From an uncultured Anaerococcus sp. (GTDB lineage Bacteria > Bacillota > Clostridia > Tissierellales > Peptoniphilaceae), in the NCBI GenBank assembly GCA_900550345.1, contig URRX01000094.1:1-5316 (forward strand): 5,316 nt of DNA, read 5' to 3'. Of this stretch, positions 1-5,316 are shown piece by piece; the stretch's first letter is position 1; every line of letters begins with the position of its first letter. The notes beneath the pieces were generated by a model. The model did no database searches. It saw only the letters and a program-made list of their open reading frames with translations, and was not told the origin of the DNA. The translations under genes and the position numbers were made by a program.

Positions 1-416
1 CCATATCCTGTAGGATTTTCTATTTTTGTAGACATAACAGTAAGATTATTATCATTTTCTTTATGAAATTTAATAAATTCCTCTAAAGATTTTTTTGTTA
101 TAAGTGGAATATCACCGTTTAAAATAAGACAATCATCATTATCTTCAATTAAATCTATTGCCATACTTACTGCATAAGCTGTACCATATGGAAAATCATC
201 CCCAATTTTTTGTTCTTTTATTTCAAGTTTGGGAAATTTTTCTTCTAATAAACTTTTATTTTTTCCACCAATTATTATAGTTTTAGAATTTTCAAATGAA
301 CAAGCATCAACTATATATGTGATAAGTTCTCTATTTAAAATTTTAGTCATAACTTTAGAGGTATTAGATTTCATCCTAGTACCTTCTCCAGCTGCAAGTA
401 TTATATTTTTTAACAT
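1..416 (-). CDS. glmU: GlmU N-terminal uridylyltransferase domain (partial, C-terminus beyond left edge)
   Basis: GlmU makes UDP-N-acetylglucosamine in the cytoplasm for peptidoglycan. Its N-terminal domain transfers UMP from UTP to GlcNAc-1-phosphate; its C-terminal left-handed beta-helix acetylates glucosamine-1-phosphate. Only 138 complete codons are present, all from the uridylyltransferase domain. Visible are the nucleotide-binding signature LAAGEGTRM at residues 7-15, Lys21 at the position of the usual PKVLH lysine, GTAYA at 78-82, NGDIPLI at 100-106 (Asp102 is the expected metal ligand), and PTGYG where the window ends. The ATG at 414-416 follows AAGGAG with a 5-nt spacer. The gene lies 9 bp after deoD and is probably in the same transcript. 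The usual LPKVLH segment reads TSKVMT, so the protein is somewhat divergent. With the acetyltransferase half unseen, a single-domain GlmU-like nucleotidyltransferase cannot be excluded, but bifunctional GlmU is most likely. Confidence 0.88.
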   Translation of the reverse strand, partial: MLKNIILAAGEGTRMKSNTSKVMTKILNRELITYIVDACSFENSKTIIIGGKNKSLLEEKFPKLEIKEQKIGDDFPYGTAYAVSMAIDLIEDNDDCLILNGDIPLITKKSLEEFIKFHKENDNNLTVMSTKIENPTGY

Positions 417-421
417 CTATA

Positions 422-427
422 CTCCTT
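422..427 (-). promoter_or_regulatory. glmU ribosome binding site embedded in the deoD stop codon
   Basis: On the minus strand the sequence reads TAAGGAGTATAGATG. The TAA that ends deoD supplies the first bases of the AAGGAG Shine-Dalgarno, and the glmU ATG follows 5 nt later. This arrangement suggests translational coupling of deoD and glmU, and it fixes the glmU start. Confidence 0.85.
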
Positions 428-1145
428 ATTCTGGTGCAACTTCTAGTGCAAGAGTCATCATTTGAGTATATGCACTTTGCCTATCTTCTGCACTATCTGC
501 TTCATTTGAAACTAAGGAATCACTAATTGTAAAAACTCCTAATGCTTTTTTTCCGTATTTTCTAGCCACTGTAAATAGTCCATATGATTCCATTTCTACA
601 CATAAGACTCCATATTTTTGTAAGTTTTCAAAAACTTTTGGTTCCATCTCATTATAAAATTGATCTGAAGAATGTACTTGACCACAATGAGTAGTATATC
701 CTAAATCTTGACTTTTATTGTAAGCCTCTAATAGTAGCTTGAAATCAGGTGTAGGTGAAAAATTAATATTTCCAAATAAATTATCATTAATTGAAGATTC
801 ACTACATGCACTTGTTGCAAGAACTATATCGTGTAATTTAATATTTTCTTGCATACTTCCAGCACTTCCAATTCTTATTATTGTATCAACATCATAGAAA
901 TTAAATAATTCATTGAAATATATCATTGATGATGGAATTCCCATTCCACTACCCATAACTGATACTCTTTTACCTTTATAGTATCCAGTATATCCATACA
1001 TTCCTCTAGTTTCAGTAAATTGAGTTACATCATCTAGGAAATTTTCTGCTATATATTTAGCTCTTAGAGGATCTCCTGGCATCAAAACAGTATTTGCAAT
1101 TTCATCTTTACTTTTTGCTGAAATATGTGGTGTTGGTATTGTCAT
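426..1145 (-). CDS. deoD: DeoD-type purine nucleoside phosphorylase
   Basis: This enzyme phosphorolyses purine (deoxy)ribonucleosides to the free base and (deoxy)ribose-1-phosphate, in cytoplasmic nucleoside salvage. The protein is 239 aa, the same length as E. coli DeoD, and aligns along its whole length. Visible landmarks are TPHI with His7 near the N-terminus, MPGDPLRAK at 22-30 (Gly24 and Arg28, phosphate site), Arg47, RIGSAG at 91-96 (Arg91 and Ser94, phosphate site), VEMES at 183-187 (Glu184-Met185-Glu186, ribose site), and the pair Asp209/Arg222. That pair has the same 13-residue spacing as the catalytic Asp204/Arg217 of E. coli. I chose the ATG at 1143-1145. An in-frame GTG at 1149-1151 would add two residues but shares a base with the Shine-Dalgarno, so it is unlikely to be used. 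The gene lies downstream of the tkt terminator, so it probably has its own promoter, and it reads into glmU. Confidence 0.96.
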   Translation of the reverse strand: MTIPTPHISAKSKDEIANTVLMPGDPLRAKYIAENFLDDVTQFTETRGMYGYTGYYKGKRVSVMGSGMGIPSSMIYFNELFNFYDVDTIIRIGSAGSMQENIKLHDIVLATSACSESSINDNLFGNINFSPTPDFKLLLEAYNKSQDLGYTTHCGQVHSSDQFYNEMEPKVFENLQKYGVLCVEMESYGLFTVARKYGKKALGVFTISDSLVSNEADSAEDRQSAYTQMMTLALEVAPE

Positions 1146-1150
1146 AATCA

Positions 1151-1156
1151 CTCCTT
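1151..1156 (-). promoter_or_regulatory. deoD ribosome binding site (decides the start)
   Basis: The minus strand reads AAGGAG, then TGATT, then ATG. The 5-nt spacer equals that of glmU and murC in this window. The alternative GTG begins on the last G of this site and so has no usable Shine-Dalgarno of its own. Confidence 0.85.
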
Positions 1157-1170
1157 ATTAAATATTTCTA

Positions 1171-1176
1171 ATAATA
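1171..1176 (-). promoter_or_regulatory. possible -10 element of the deoD-glmU promoter
   Basis: On the minus strand TATTAT lies 25 bases upstream of the deoD ATG and would give a leader of about 20 nt. No convincing -35 element exists at 16-18 bp spacing; that stretch is mostly A and T runs. An 8-bp palindrome, TGATATCA (1177-1184), directly abuts the hexamer on its upstream side and could be an operator, or chance in AT-rich DNA. The need for a promoter here is inferred from the terminator just upstream. Confidence 0.35.
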
Positions 1177-1200
1177 TGATATCACTTTTTAATTTTTTTT

Positions 1201-1230
1201 AAAAATAAAAAGGCAAGTAAAAACTTGCCT
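1201..1230 (-). terminator. Rho-independent terminator of the rpiB-tkt unit
   Basis: The minus-strand transcript carries an 8-bp perfect stem, AGGCAAGT (1230-1223) pairing with ACTTGCCT (1218-1211), closed by a UUUU loop. It is followed by UUUUAUUUUU (1210-1201). The hairpin begins 6 nt after the tkt stop codon. There is no U-tract on the other side, so it works in the minus direction only. Confidence 0.9.
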
Positions 1231-1236
1231 ATAAAT

Positions 1237-3231
1237 CTAATTAAATTTTTGTAAATATTTTCTAGAAATTTCTTCTTTGCTAAAACCTAATTCTTCTTTT
1301 ACGTCTTTAAAGTTTCCAGAAATTCCAAATCTATCAATAGAAATATTTAACCCATTATCTCCTGTAAATTCGAACCATCCAAATGATGTAGCCATTTCTA
1401 TAGATACTCTATTTGTAATTTCTTTTGGAAGAATTTTTTGTTTATAATCATCGTCTTGCATTCTAAATAATTCCATTGAAGGCATAGAAACAACTCTAAC
1501 ATCTATGTTAGATTTTTTCAATTCTTTTTTTGTTTCTAAAGCTAGTTCAACCTCACTACCTGTTGCAATTATAATACCATCTGGTGTTTCTTTATCAGAA
1601 TCAGATATTATATATGCTCCTTTAGAAATATCTTTCAAATCTTTTGTTCCTTCAAGATTTTTAACATTTTGACGTGTAAGAGCAATTACTACTGGTGAAT
1701 CTTTACTTTCTAAAGCAATTTTCCAAGAAAGTCTAACCTCGTTAGCATCAGCTGGTCTTAACATAATTGCATTTGGAATTGATCTAATCATAGATAATTG
1801 TTCTATTGGTTGATGTGTTGGTCCATCTTCTCCAACTGCAACTGAATCATGTGTAAATACATATGTTACAGGAATATGTGAAAGGGCAGAAATTCTAAGT
1901 CCAGCTTTCAAATAATCTGAGAATACAAAAAATGTAGATACATGATGGAATGTGCCACCGTGTGCAACTATTGCATTTGCAATAACGCTCATTGCAAATT
2001 CTCTTACACCATACCAAACATTTCTTCCTTCAGGATTTTTATCTGAAAATCTTTCACTATCTTTTATATTTGTCTTATTTGAAGAGAATAAATCTGCACT
2101 TCCACCCCAGAAATTTTTAGTAACTTTAGCTAAATCTTGAATTATTTCTCCTCCTGAAGCACGAGTAGCTAAGCTATCATTTTCTGGTGAGTATTTTTTA
2201 ACTTGGTCAATCCAATTTTCAGGTAATTTTCTTTCAAATCCACTTATATATTCTTTGTATTCTTCAGGATATTTTTCTTTGTACTCATTTAATAAATTTT
2301 CCCAATCAGAATAAGCTTTCTCACCATTTTTGATTATATTTTCTTTAAAAATATCGTATACATCATCTGAAATTTGGAAATCTTCATCTTGCCAATTATA
2401 AGCTTTCTTAACATCTGCAAAATCTTCTTGTCCAATTGGTGCACCATGAACCTTATTTGTACCTTGGTTTTTAGAACCAAATCCTATAATAGTTTTTACT
2501 TCTATAAATGTAGGTCCATTTGTATTTTCTTTTGCATTTTCTATTGCCTTATAAATTTCTTCAAGATTATTACCATCAGAAACTTTTGTATAATTCCAAT
2601 TTTGAGCTTTAACTCTTTGTTCAATATTTTCAGAAAATGATGTATTTAGATTTCCATCAAGACAAATATCGTTTGAATCATGAAGAACTATTAATTTATT
2701 TAAATTTAAATGACCAGCTAGTGACATTGCTTCATATGAAATTCCTTCCATAAGATCTCCATCACCACATATTGCATAAGTATAATGATCAACAATTTTA
2801 TAATTTTCTTTATTATACATAGCAGCAAGGTGTTTTTCAGCCATAGCGAAACCAACTGCATTAGCAATTCCTTGTCCTAATGGTCCGGTTGTTACTTCAA
2901 TACCATCAGTATGTTTTCTTTCAGGATGTCCTGGAGTTTTAGAACCAATTTGTCTAAAGTTTTTTAAGTCTTCTATACTTAAATCATATCCAGATAAATG
3001 TAATAGAGAATATAGCATTGCAGAACCATGACCTGCAGATAAAACAAATCTATCTCTATTATGCCAATTACTCCTTTTTGGATTTACATTCATTATTTTG
3101 TTCCACAATACATAAGCCATAGGACTTGCACCCATAGGTAGACCTGGATGGCCACTATTTGCTTTTTCTATTTGTGAAATTGATAAACATCTTATGGCAT
3201 TAACAGCCTTCTTTTCTATATCGTTAAACAT
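1237..3231 (-). CDS. tkt: Transketolase
   Basis: Thiamine-diphosphate enzyme of the non-oxidative pentose phosphate pathway. It moves a two-carbon ketol unit from a ketose phosphate (xylulose-5-P, fructose-6-P) to an aldose phosphate (ribose-5-P, erythrose-4-P). At 664 aa it is full length. The cofactor domain shows GHPGLPMG (His28), AGHGS (His68), TPGHPE (His102), GPLGQG (116-121), the diphosphate motif GDGDLMEG (156-163) ending in DSND (Asn187), and VHGAP (His262). The pyrimidine-binding domain shows YGVREF with the conserved Glu411, FFVFSDY (434-440), HDSVAVGEDGPTHQP (His461, Asp469, His473), and ALTRQ (Arg520). Residue numbers nearly match E. coli TktA throughout, and no key residue is missing. 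The C-terminal domain contains ATGSEVELA. The ATG overlaps the rpiB stop (TAATG) and has GAGGAG 8 nt upstream. The stop is TAG, with a terminator right behind it. Confidence 0.97.
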   Translation of the reverse strand: MFNDIEKKAVNAIRCLSISQIEKANSGHPGLPMGASPMAYVLWNKIMNVNPKRSNWHNRDRFVLSAGHGSAMLYSLLHLSGYDLSIEDLKNFRQIGSKTPGHPERKHTDGIEVTTGPLGQGIANAVGFAMAEKHLAAMYNKENYKIVDHYTYAICGDGDLMEGISYEAMSLAGHLNLNKLIVLHDSNDICLDGNLNTSFSENIEQRVKAQNWNYTKVSDGNNLEEIYKAIENAKENTNGPTFIEVKTIIGFGSKNQGTNKVHGAPIGQEDFADVKKAYNWQDEDFQISDDVYDIFKENIIKNGEKAYSDWENLLNEYKEKYPEEYKEYISGFERKLPENWIDQVKKYSPENDSLATRASGGEIIQDLAKVTKNFWGGSADLFSSNKTNIKDSERFSDKNPEGRNVWYGVREFAMSVIANAIVAHGGTFHHVSTFFVFSDYLKAGLRISALSHIPVTYVFTHDSVAVGEDGPTHQPIEQLSMIRSIPNAIMLRPADANEVRLSWKIALESKDSPVVIALTRQNVKNLEGTKDLKDISKGAYIISDSDKETPDGIIIATGSEVELALETKKELKKSNIDVRVVSMPSMELFRMQDDDYKQKILPKEITNRVSIEMATSFGWFEFTGDNGLNISIDRFGISGNFKDVKEELGFSKEEISRKYLQKFN

Positions 3232-3674
3232 TAATTTTTCTCCTCTATTTCTGTAATTTTTTCTATTCTATTACTGTGTCTTCCACCTTCAAATTTTGTA
3301 TTAGCGAAAACTTCTACTATCATTTTTGCAACTTCTGATCCAATAACTCTTGAACCAAAACATAAAACGTTACAATTATTGTGAGCTCTAGACATTTTTG
3401 CTGAATATACATCAGAAACACAAGCCGCTCTTATTCCTTTAAATTTATTTGCAGCAAGACTCATTCCTAATCCTGTTCCACAAATTAAAATTGCAAAGTC
3501 GGCTTCATTAGATAAAACTTTTTCACAAGCACTTTTAGCAAAATCTGGATAATCACATGAATCTTTTGTATATGTTCCAACTTTTTCAACTTCGTGACCA
3601 AGCTCTAAAAGTTTTTCTTCAACACTATCAACAAGATCTATTCCACCATGATCATTACCTATTATATATTTCAT
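3231..3674 (-). CDS. rpiB: Ribose-5-phosphate isomerase B (RpiB/LacA/LacB family)
   Basis: Interconverts ribose-5-phosphate and ribulose-5-phosphate, supplying substrates to the adjacent transketolase. The 147-aa protein matches E. coli RpiB closely along its length. It shows GNDHGG at 6-11 (Asp8-His9), DYPDFA at 41-46, ILICGTGLGMSLAANK at 62-77 (Cys65 is the catalytic base of this family and GTG binds phosphate), SRAHNN with His98 (ring-opening histidine), NVLCFGSRV at 102-110, and FEGGRH with Arg132 near the C-terminus. The catalytic Cys and the full-length similarity to RpiB favour ribose-5-phosphate over the galactose-6-phosphate substrate of LacA/LacB, as does the tkt neighbour. The ATG at 3672-3674 is preceded by a moderate ribosome site, AGAGAGG (3681-3687), with a 6-nt spacer. 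It is the first gene of a two-gene unit with tkt. Confidence 0.95.
   Translation of the reverse strand: MKYIIGNDHGGIDLVDSVEEKLLELGHEVEKVGTYTKDSCDYPDFAKSACEKVLSNEADFAILICGTGLGMSLAANKFKGIRAACVSDVYSAKMSRAHNNCNVLCFGSRVIGSEVAKMIVEVFANTKFEGGRHSNRIEKITEIEEKN
3240..3245 (-). promoter_or_regulatory. tkt ribosome binding site inside the 3' end of rpiB
   Basis: GAGGAG on the minus strand lies within the last codons of rpiB, 8 nt before the tkt ATG. Together with the TAATG stop-start overlap it indicates that ribosomes ending rpiB can restart on tkt. Confidence 0.8.
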
Positions 3675-3706
3675 TAATAACCTCTCTAACTATTGTTTAT
3701 AAATAA

Positions 3707-3735
3707 AGATTATCATTTTAAACTATCAATGTCAA
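3707..3735 (-). promoter_or_regulatory. probable sigma-70/A promoter of rpiB-tkt
   Basis: On the minus strand a perfect -35 hexamer, TTGACA (3735-3730), is followed at 15 bp by GATAAT (3714-3709), one mismatch from TATAAT, or at 17 bp by TAATCT (3712-3707). The better -10 has a slightly short spacer, so the exact pair is uncertain. Transcription would start near 3700, giving a leader of roughly 25-30 nt. Confidence 0.6.
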
Positions 3736-3777
3736 TTTTAGAAATACTATATTTTAATTTTAAATTAATTGTTTCAA

Positions 3778-3806
3778 TGGTTATACTACTTTTATTATGG
3801 TATAAT
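3778..3806 (+). promoter_or_regulatory. probable extended -10 promoter of murC
   Basis: A perfect TATAAT at 3801-3806 is preceded by TGG (3798-3800), the extended -10 pattern TGnTATAAT. The hexamer 17 bp upstream, TGGTTA at 3778-3783, matches TTGACA at only three positions. This is the usual weakness tolerated by extended -10 promoters. A start near 3813 would give a leader of about 32 nt before the murC ATG. Confidence 0.7.
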
Positions 3807-3844
3807 ATTTTATTGATATAAACTTTAGTTAAAAAGGAGAATAA

Positions 3845-5236
3845 ATGTTTGAATTTAATTTAAATGATCATAAATATAAAAACATACACATGATAGGAAT
3901 TGGAGGAATATCAATGAGTGGTATAGCAATCCTATTAAGTAATAATGGTTATAATGTTACAGGTTCTGATTTGTCAATTTCTGAAACTAGTAAACATTTA
4001 GATAAAAATGGAATAAATTATGTAATCGGTCAAAGAAAAGAAAACATAAAGAATACTGATTTAGTTATATATACAGACGCTATTTCTGATGATAATGAAG
4101 AATTAATAGCTGCAAGATCTTTAGATGTGCCTGTTGTAACAAGGGGAGTTTTCTTGGGCGGTTTAATGAAAAATTACAAAAATTCTATCGCAGTATCAGG
4201 ATCTCACGGTAAAAGTACAACAACAAGTATGATTTCTAAAATTTTAATGAATTCTACCAAAAACCCTACTATTTTATTGGGTGGAGATTTAGATGAAATT
4301 GAAGGTAATGTTCATGTAGGAGATAAGGAAATACTTGTAACTGAAGCTTGTGAATATAAGGGAAATATTAGATATTATTATCCTTCTATCGGAATAATTT
4401 TAAATATAGATGAAGATCACCTTGATTACTATAAGGATTTAAATGACATAGTAGAAACTTTCAAAAATTATTTAAAAAATCAAGATGAAAATTCAAAAAC
4501 TATTTTAAATTTAAATGAAGAAAATAATAAGCTTGTTATAGACTCTGTTCAAGGAGAACTTATCACTTATGGACAAGAAAATCCAGACGCAGATTATAAC
4601 GCAACAAACATAACTTTCAATAAAGATGGGAAACCAAGATTTGATTTAATTATGAAAGATGGTAGTATTGAACATTTTGAATTGTCAATATTAGGACGAC
4701 ACAATATTAATAATGCATGTGCAGCAATAATTTCTACTTTAGAAAGTGGAGTTGATATTAAGACTATAAAAAATTGCATACAATCTTATAAGGGATTAGA
4801 AAGAAGAATGCAATTAATGGGTAATGTTGATGGATGTAATATTATTTTAGATTATGGTCATCATCCTTCAGAAATTCAAGTTAATTTAAGTGCTCTTTCT
4901 GAACATACTAAAGGAAATTTGATATGTGTATGGCAACCACATACTTATACTAGAACCAAAAGATTATTTAATGAATTTGTAAACTGTTTTGATGATGCAG
5001 ATGAAGTAGTAATTACTGATATTTTTGCAGCAAGAGAGCCTTTTGATCCAAGTATTTCAAGTAAGGATGTTGTTGATGCCTTAATTAAGAATGGAAAAAA
5101 AGCTAAATATTTAGCTACTTTTGATCAAGTAAAAGATTATATTCTCTCTGATATAAAAACAGATGATCAAGTAATAGTAACTGGTAGTGGAGATTCTGAT
5201 AAATTAGCAAAAATGATTGCGGGAATCAAAGAATAA
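3845..5236 (+). CDS. murC: UDP-N-acetylmuramate--L-alanine ligase
   Basis: MurC is the first cytoplasmic Mur ligase. It adds L-alanine to UDP-MurNAc using ATP, beginning the peptidoglycan stem peptide. The protein is 463 aa, normal for the family. It has an N-terminal Rossmann domain with GIGGISMSG (18-26), a central ATPase domain with the P-loop GSHGKSTT (119-126, Lys123), EACEY (167-171), NIDEDHLDYY (187-196) and GRHNINNACAA (284-294), and a C-terminal domain with ERRMQ (319-323), DYGHHPSEI (336-344), WQPHTYTRTK (363-372) and TDIFAARE (391-398). The EACEY and HHP motifs favour MurC over MurD, MurE or MurF. The P-loop has Ser where the MurC consensus has Thr at two positions. The ATG follows AAGGAG (3834-3839) with a 5-nt spacer. 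It is transcribed divergently from rpiB; no partner gene is visible because a probable insertion sequence follows 25 bp after the stop. Confidence 0.96.
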   Translation: MFEFNLNDHKYKNIHMIGIGGISMSGIAILLSNNGYNVTGSDLSISETSKHLDKNGINYVIGQRKENIKNTDLVIYTDAISDDNEELIAARSLDVPVVTRGVFLGGLMKNYKNSIAVSGSHGKSTTTSMISKILMNSTKNPTILLGGDLDEIEGNVHVGDKEILVTEACEYKGNIRYYYPSIGIILNIDEDHLDYYKDLNDIVETFKNYLKNQDENSKTILNLNEENNKLVIDSVQGELITYGQENPDADYNATNITFNKDGKPRFDLIMKDGSIEHFELSILGRHNINNACAAIISTLESGVDIKTIKNCIQSYKGLERRMQLMGNVDGCNIILDYGHHPSEIQVNLSALSEHTKGNLICVWQPHTYTRTKRLFNEFVNCFDDADEVVITDIFAAREPFDPSISSKDVVDALIKNGKKAKYLATFDQVKDYILSDIKTDDQVIVTGSGDSDKLAKMIAGIKE

Positions 5237-5268
5237 AAAATAGCAAGATAAGCTTAAGTTTTGACCTG

Positions 5269-5306
5269 AACCCCAAAATCCGGAATACGGATGGAGGGGT
5301 TTTTTG
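5269..5306 (+). terminator. terminator-like hairpin at the IS end, downstream of murC
   Basis: An outer stem pairs AACCCC (5269-5274) with GGGGTT (5296-5301). An inner stem pairs ATCCG (5278-5282) with CGGAT (5288-5292) around a GAATA loop. A 3x3 internal loop (AAA against GGA) separates them. A run of six T (5300-5305) follows the outer stem. The hairpin would end murC transcripts about 70 nt after the stop codon. Confidence 0.65.
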
Positions 5307-5307
5307 T

Positions 5308-5316
5308 ATGCCAAAA
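5308..5316 (+). CDS. start of a probable IS transposase orfA (first three codons only)
   Basis: ATG CCA AAA (Met-Pro-Lys) runs off the right edge. A Shine-Dalgarno-like GGAGG lies at 5293-5297, 10 nt upstream, partly inside the hairpin stem. Three codons cannot identify a protein. The call rests on the IS3-like end sequence just upstream. Confidence 0.35.

Larger units (their letters stand above)
5262..5316 (+). mobile_element. probable left end of an IS3-family insertion sequence (partial)
   Basis: Starting at 5262, TGACCTGAACCCCAAAA resembles the terminal repeats I know from IS3-family elements, which begin TG, carry CTG a few bases in, and then a C-run followed by an A-run. An ATG reading Met-Pro-Lys begins 46 bases into the element, a typical place and beginning for an IS3 orfA. 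The base composition is more GC-rich than the flanking DNA. The right end, most of the transposase and the target duplication lie outside the window, so the family assignment is inference. The alternative is an ordinary murC terminator followed at once by another gene. Confidence 0.5.

Noticed and set aside
229..465. Plus-strand open frame of 78 codons
   Set aside because: It lies antisense across the glmU start and the deoD end, with a low-complexity hydrophobic product and no ribosome site. It is a shadow of the minus-strand genes.
1146..1236. Possible riboswitch or small RNA in the tkt-deoD gap
   Set aside because: The gap is 91 bp and is accounted for by the terminator and a short promoter region; no conserved riboswitch core is visible.
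1952..2140. Plus-strand open frame of 62 codons
   Set aside because: It is antisense inside the conserved tkt coding region, with no ribosome site and no recognisable product.
2374..2640. Plus-strand open frame of 88 codons rich in Phe, Ile and Cys
   Set aside because: It is antisense inside tkt. Its membrane-like composition is what AT-rich antisense of Lys/Glu/Asn codons gives.
3704..3718. Fur-like sequence TGATAATCTTTATTT (minus strand) overlapping the rpiB -10 region
   Set aside because: Only one half (TGATAAT) matches the 7-1-7 Fur box; the other half is poor, and the half-site coincides with the promoter's own AT-rich -10.
4594..4779. Minus-strand open frame of 61 codons
   Set aside because: It is antisense inside conserved murC motifs, with no start signal.
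5214..5228. Small hairpin TGATT/AATCA at the end of murC as a terminator
   Set aside because: A five-pair AT-rich stem with no following T-run; the hairpin at 5269-5306 is a far better terminator.

Overview
The window is AT-rich DNA with AAGGAG-type ribosome binding sites. The gene content is housekeeping and typical of a low-GC, Gram-positive, clostridia-like bacterium. The MurC carries an EACEY motif that I associate with clostridial MurC proteins. Tissierellia-type anaerobic cocci are a reasonable guess, but the sequence alone does not prove it.

Layout from left to right. Bases 1-416 (minus strand) hold the N-terminal third of glmU, a cell-wall UDP-GlcNAc enzyme that runs off the left edge. 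Bases 426-1145 (minus) hold deoD, a purine nucleoside phosphorylase, 9 bp upstream of glmU and probably co-transcribed with it. Bases 1146-1236 hold the terminator of the upstream unit and the probable deoD promoter. Bases 1237-3231 (minus) hold tkt, transketolase. Bases 3231-3674 (minus) hold rpiB, ribose-5-phosphate isomerase B, whose stop codon overlaps the tkt start as TAATG. Bases 3675-3844 are a divergent intergenic region with promoters pointing both ways. Bases 3845-5236 (plus) hold murC. From about base 5262 to the right edge the sequence looks like the left end of an IS3-family insertion sequence, with the first three codons of its orfA.

Functionally, the minus-strand genes centre on pentose phosphates. 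DeoD releases ribose-1-phosphate from purine nucleosides. After conversion to ribose-5-phosphate by a phosphopentomutase not seen here, RpiB and transketolase move the carbon into the non-oxidative pentose phosphate pathway. GlmU and MurC both feed peptidoglycan precursor synthesis.

I found no CRISPR array, RNA gene, defence cassette or clearly novel system. The most interesting structure is the putative IS end. A terminator-shaped hairpin there overlaps the candidate Shine-Dalgarno of the element's first ORF, directly downstream of murC. Other points are a start-codon correction for deoD, the tight rpiB-tkt coupling, a Ser-for-Thr P-loop variant in MurC, and a divergent substrate-loop motif in the GlmU fragment.
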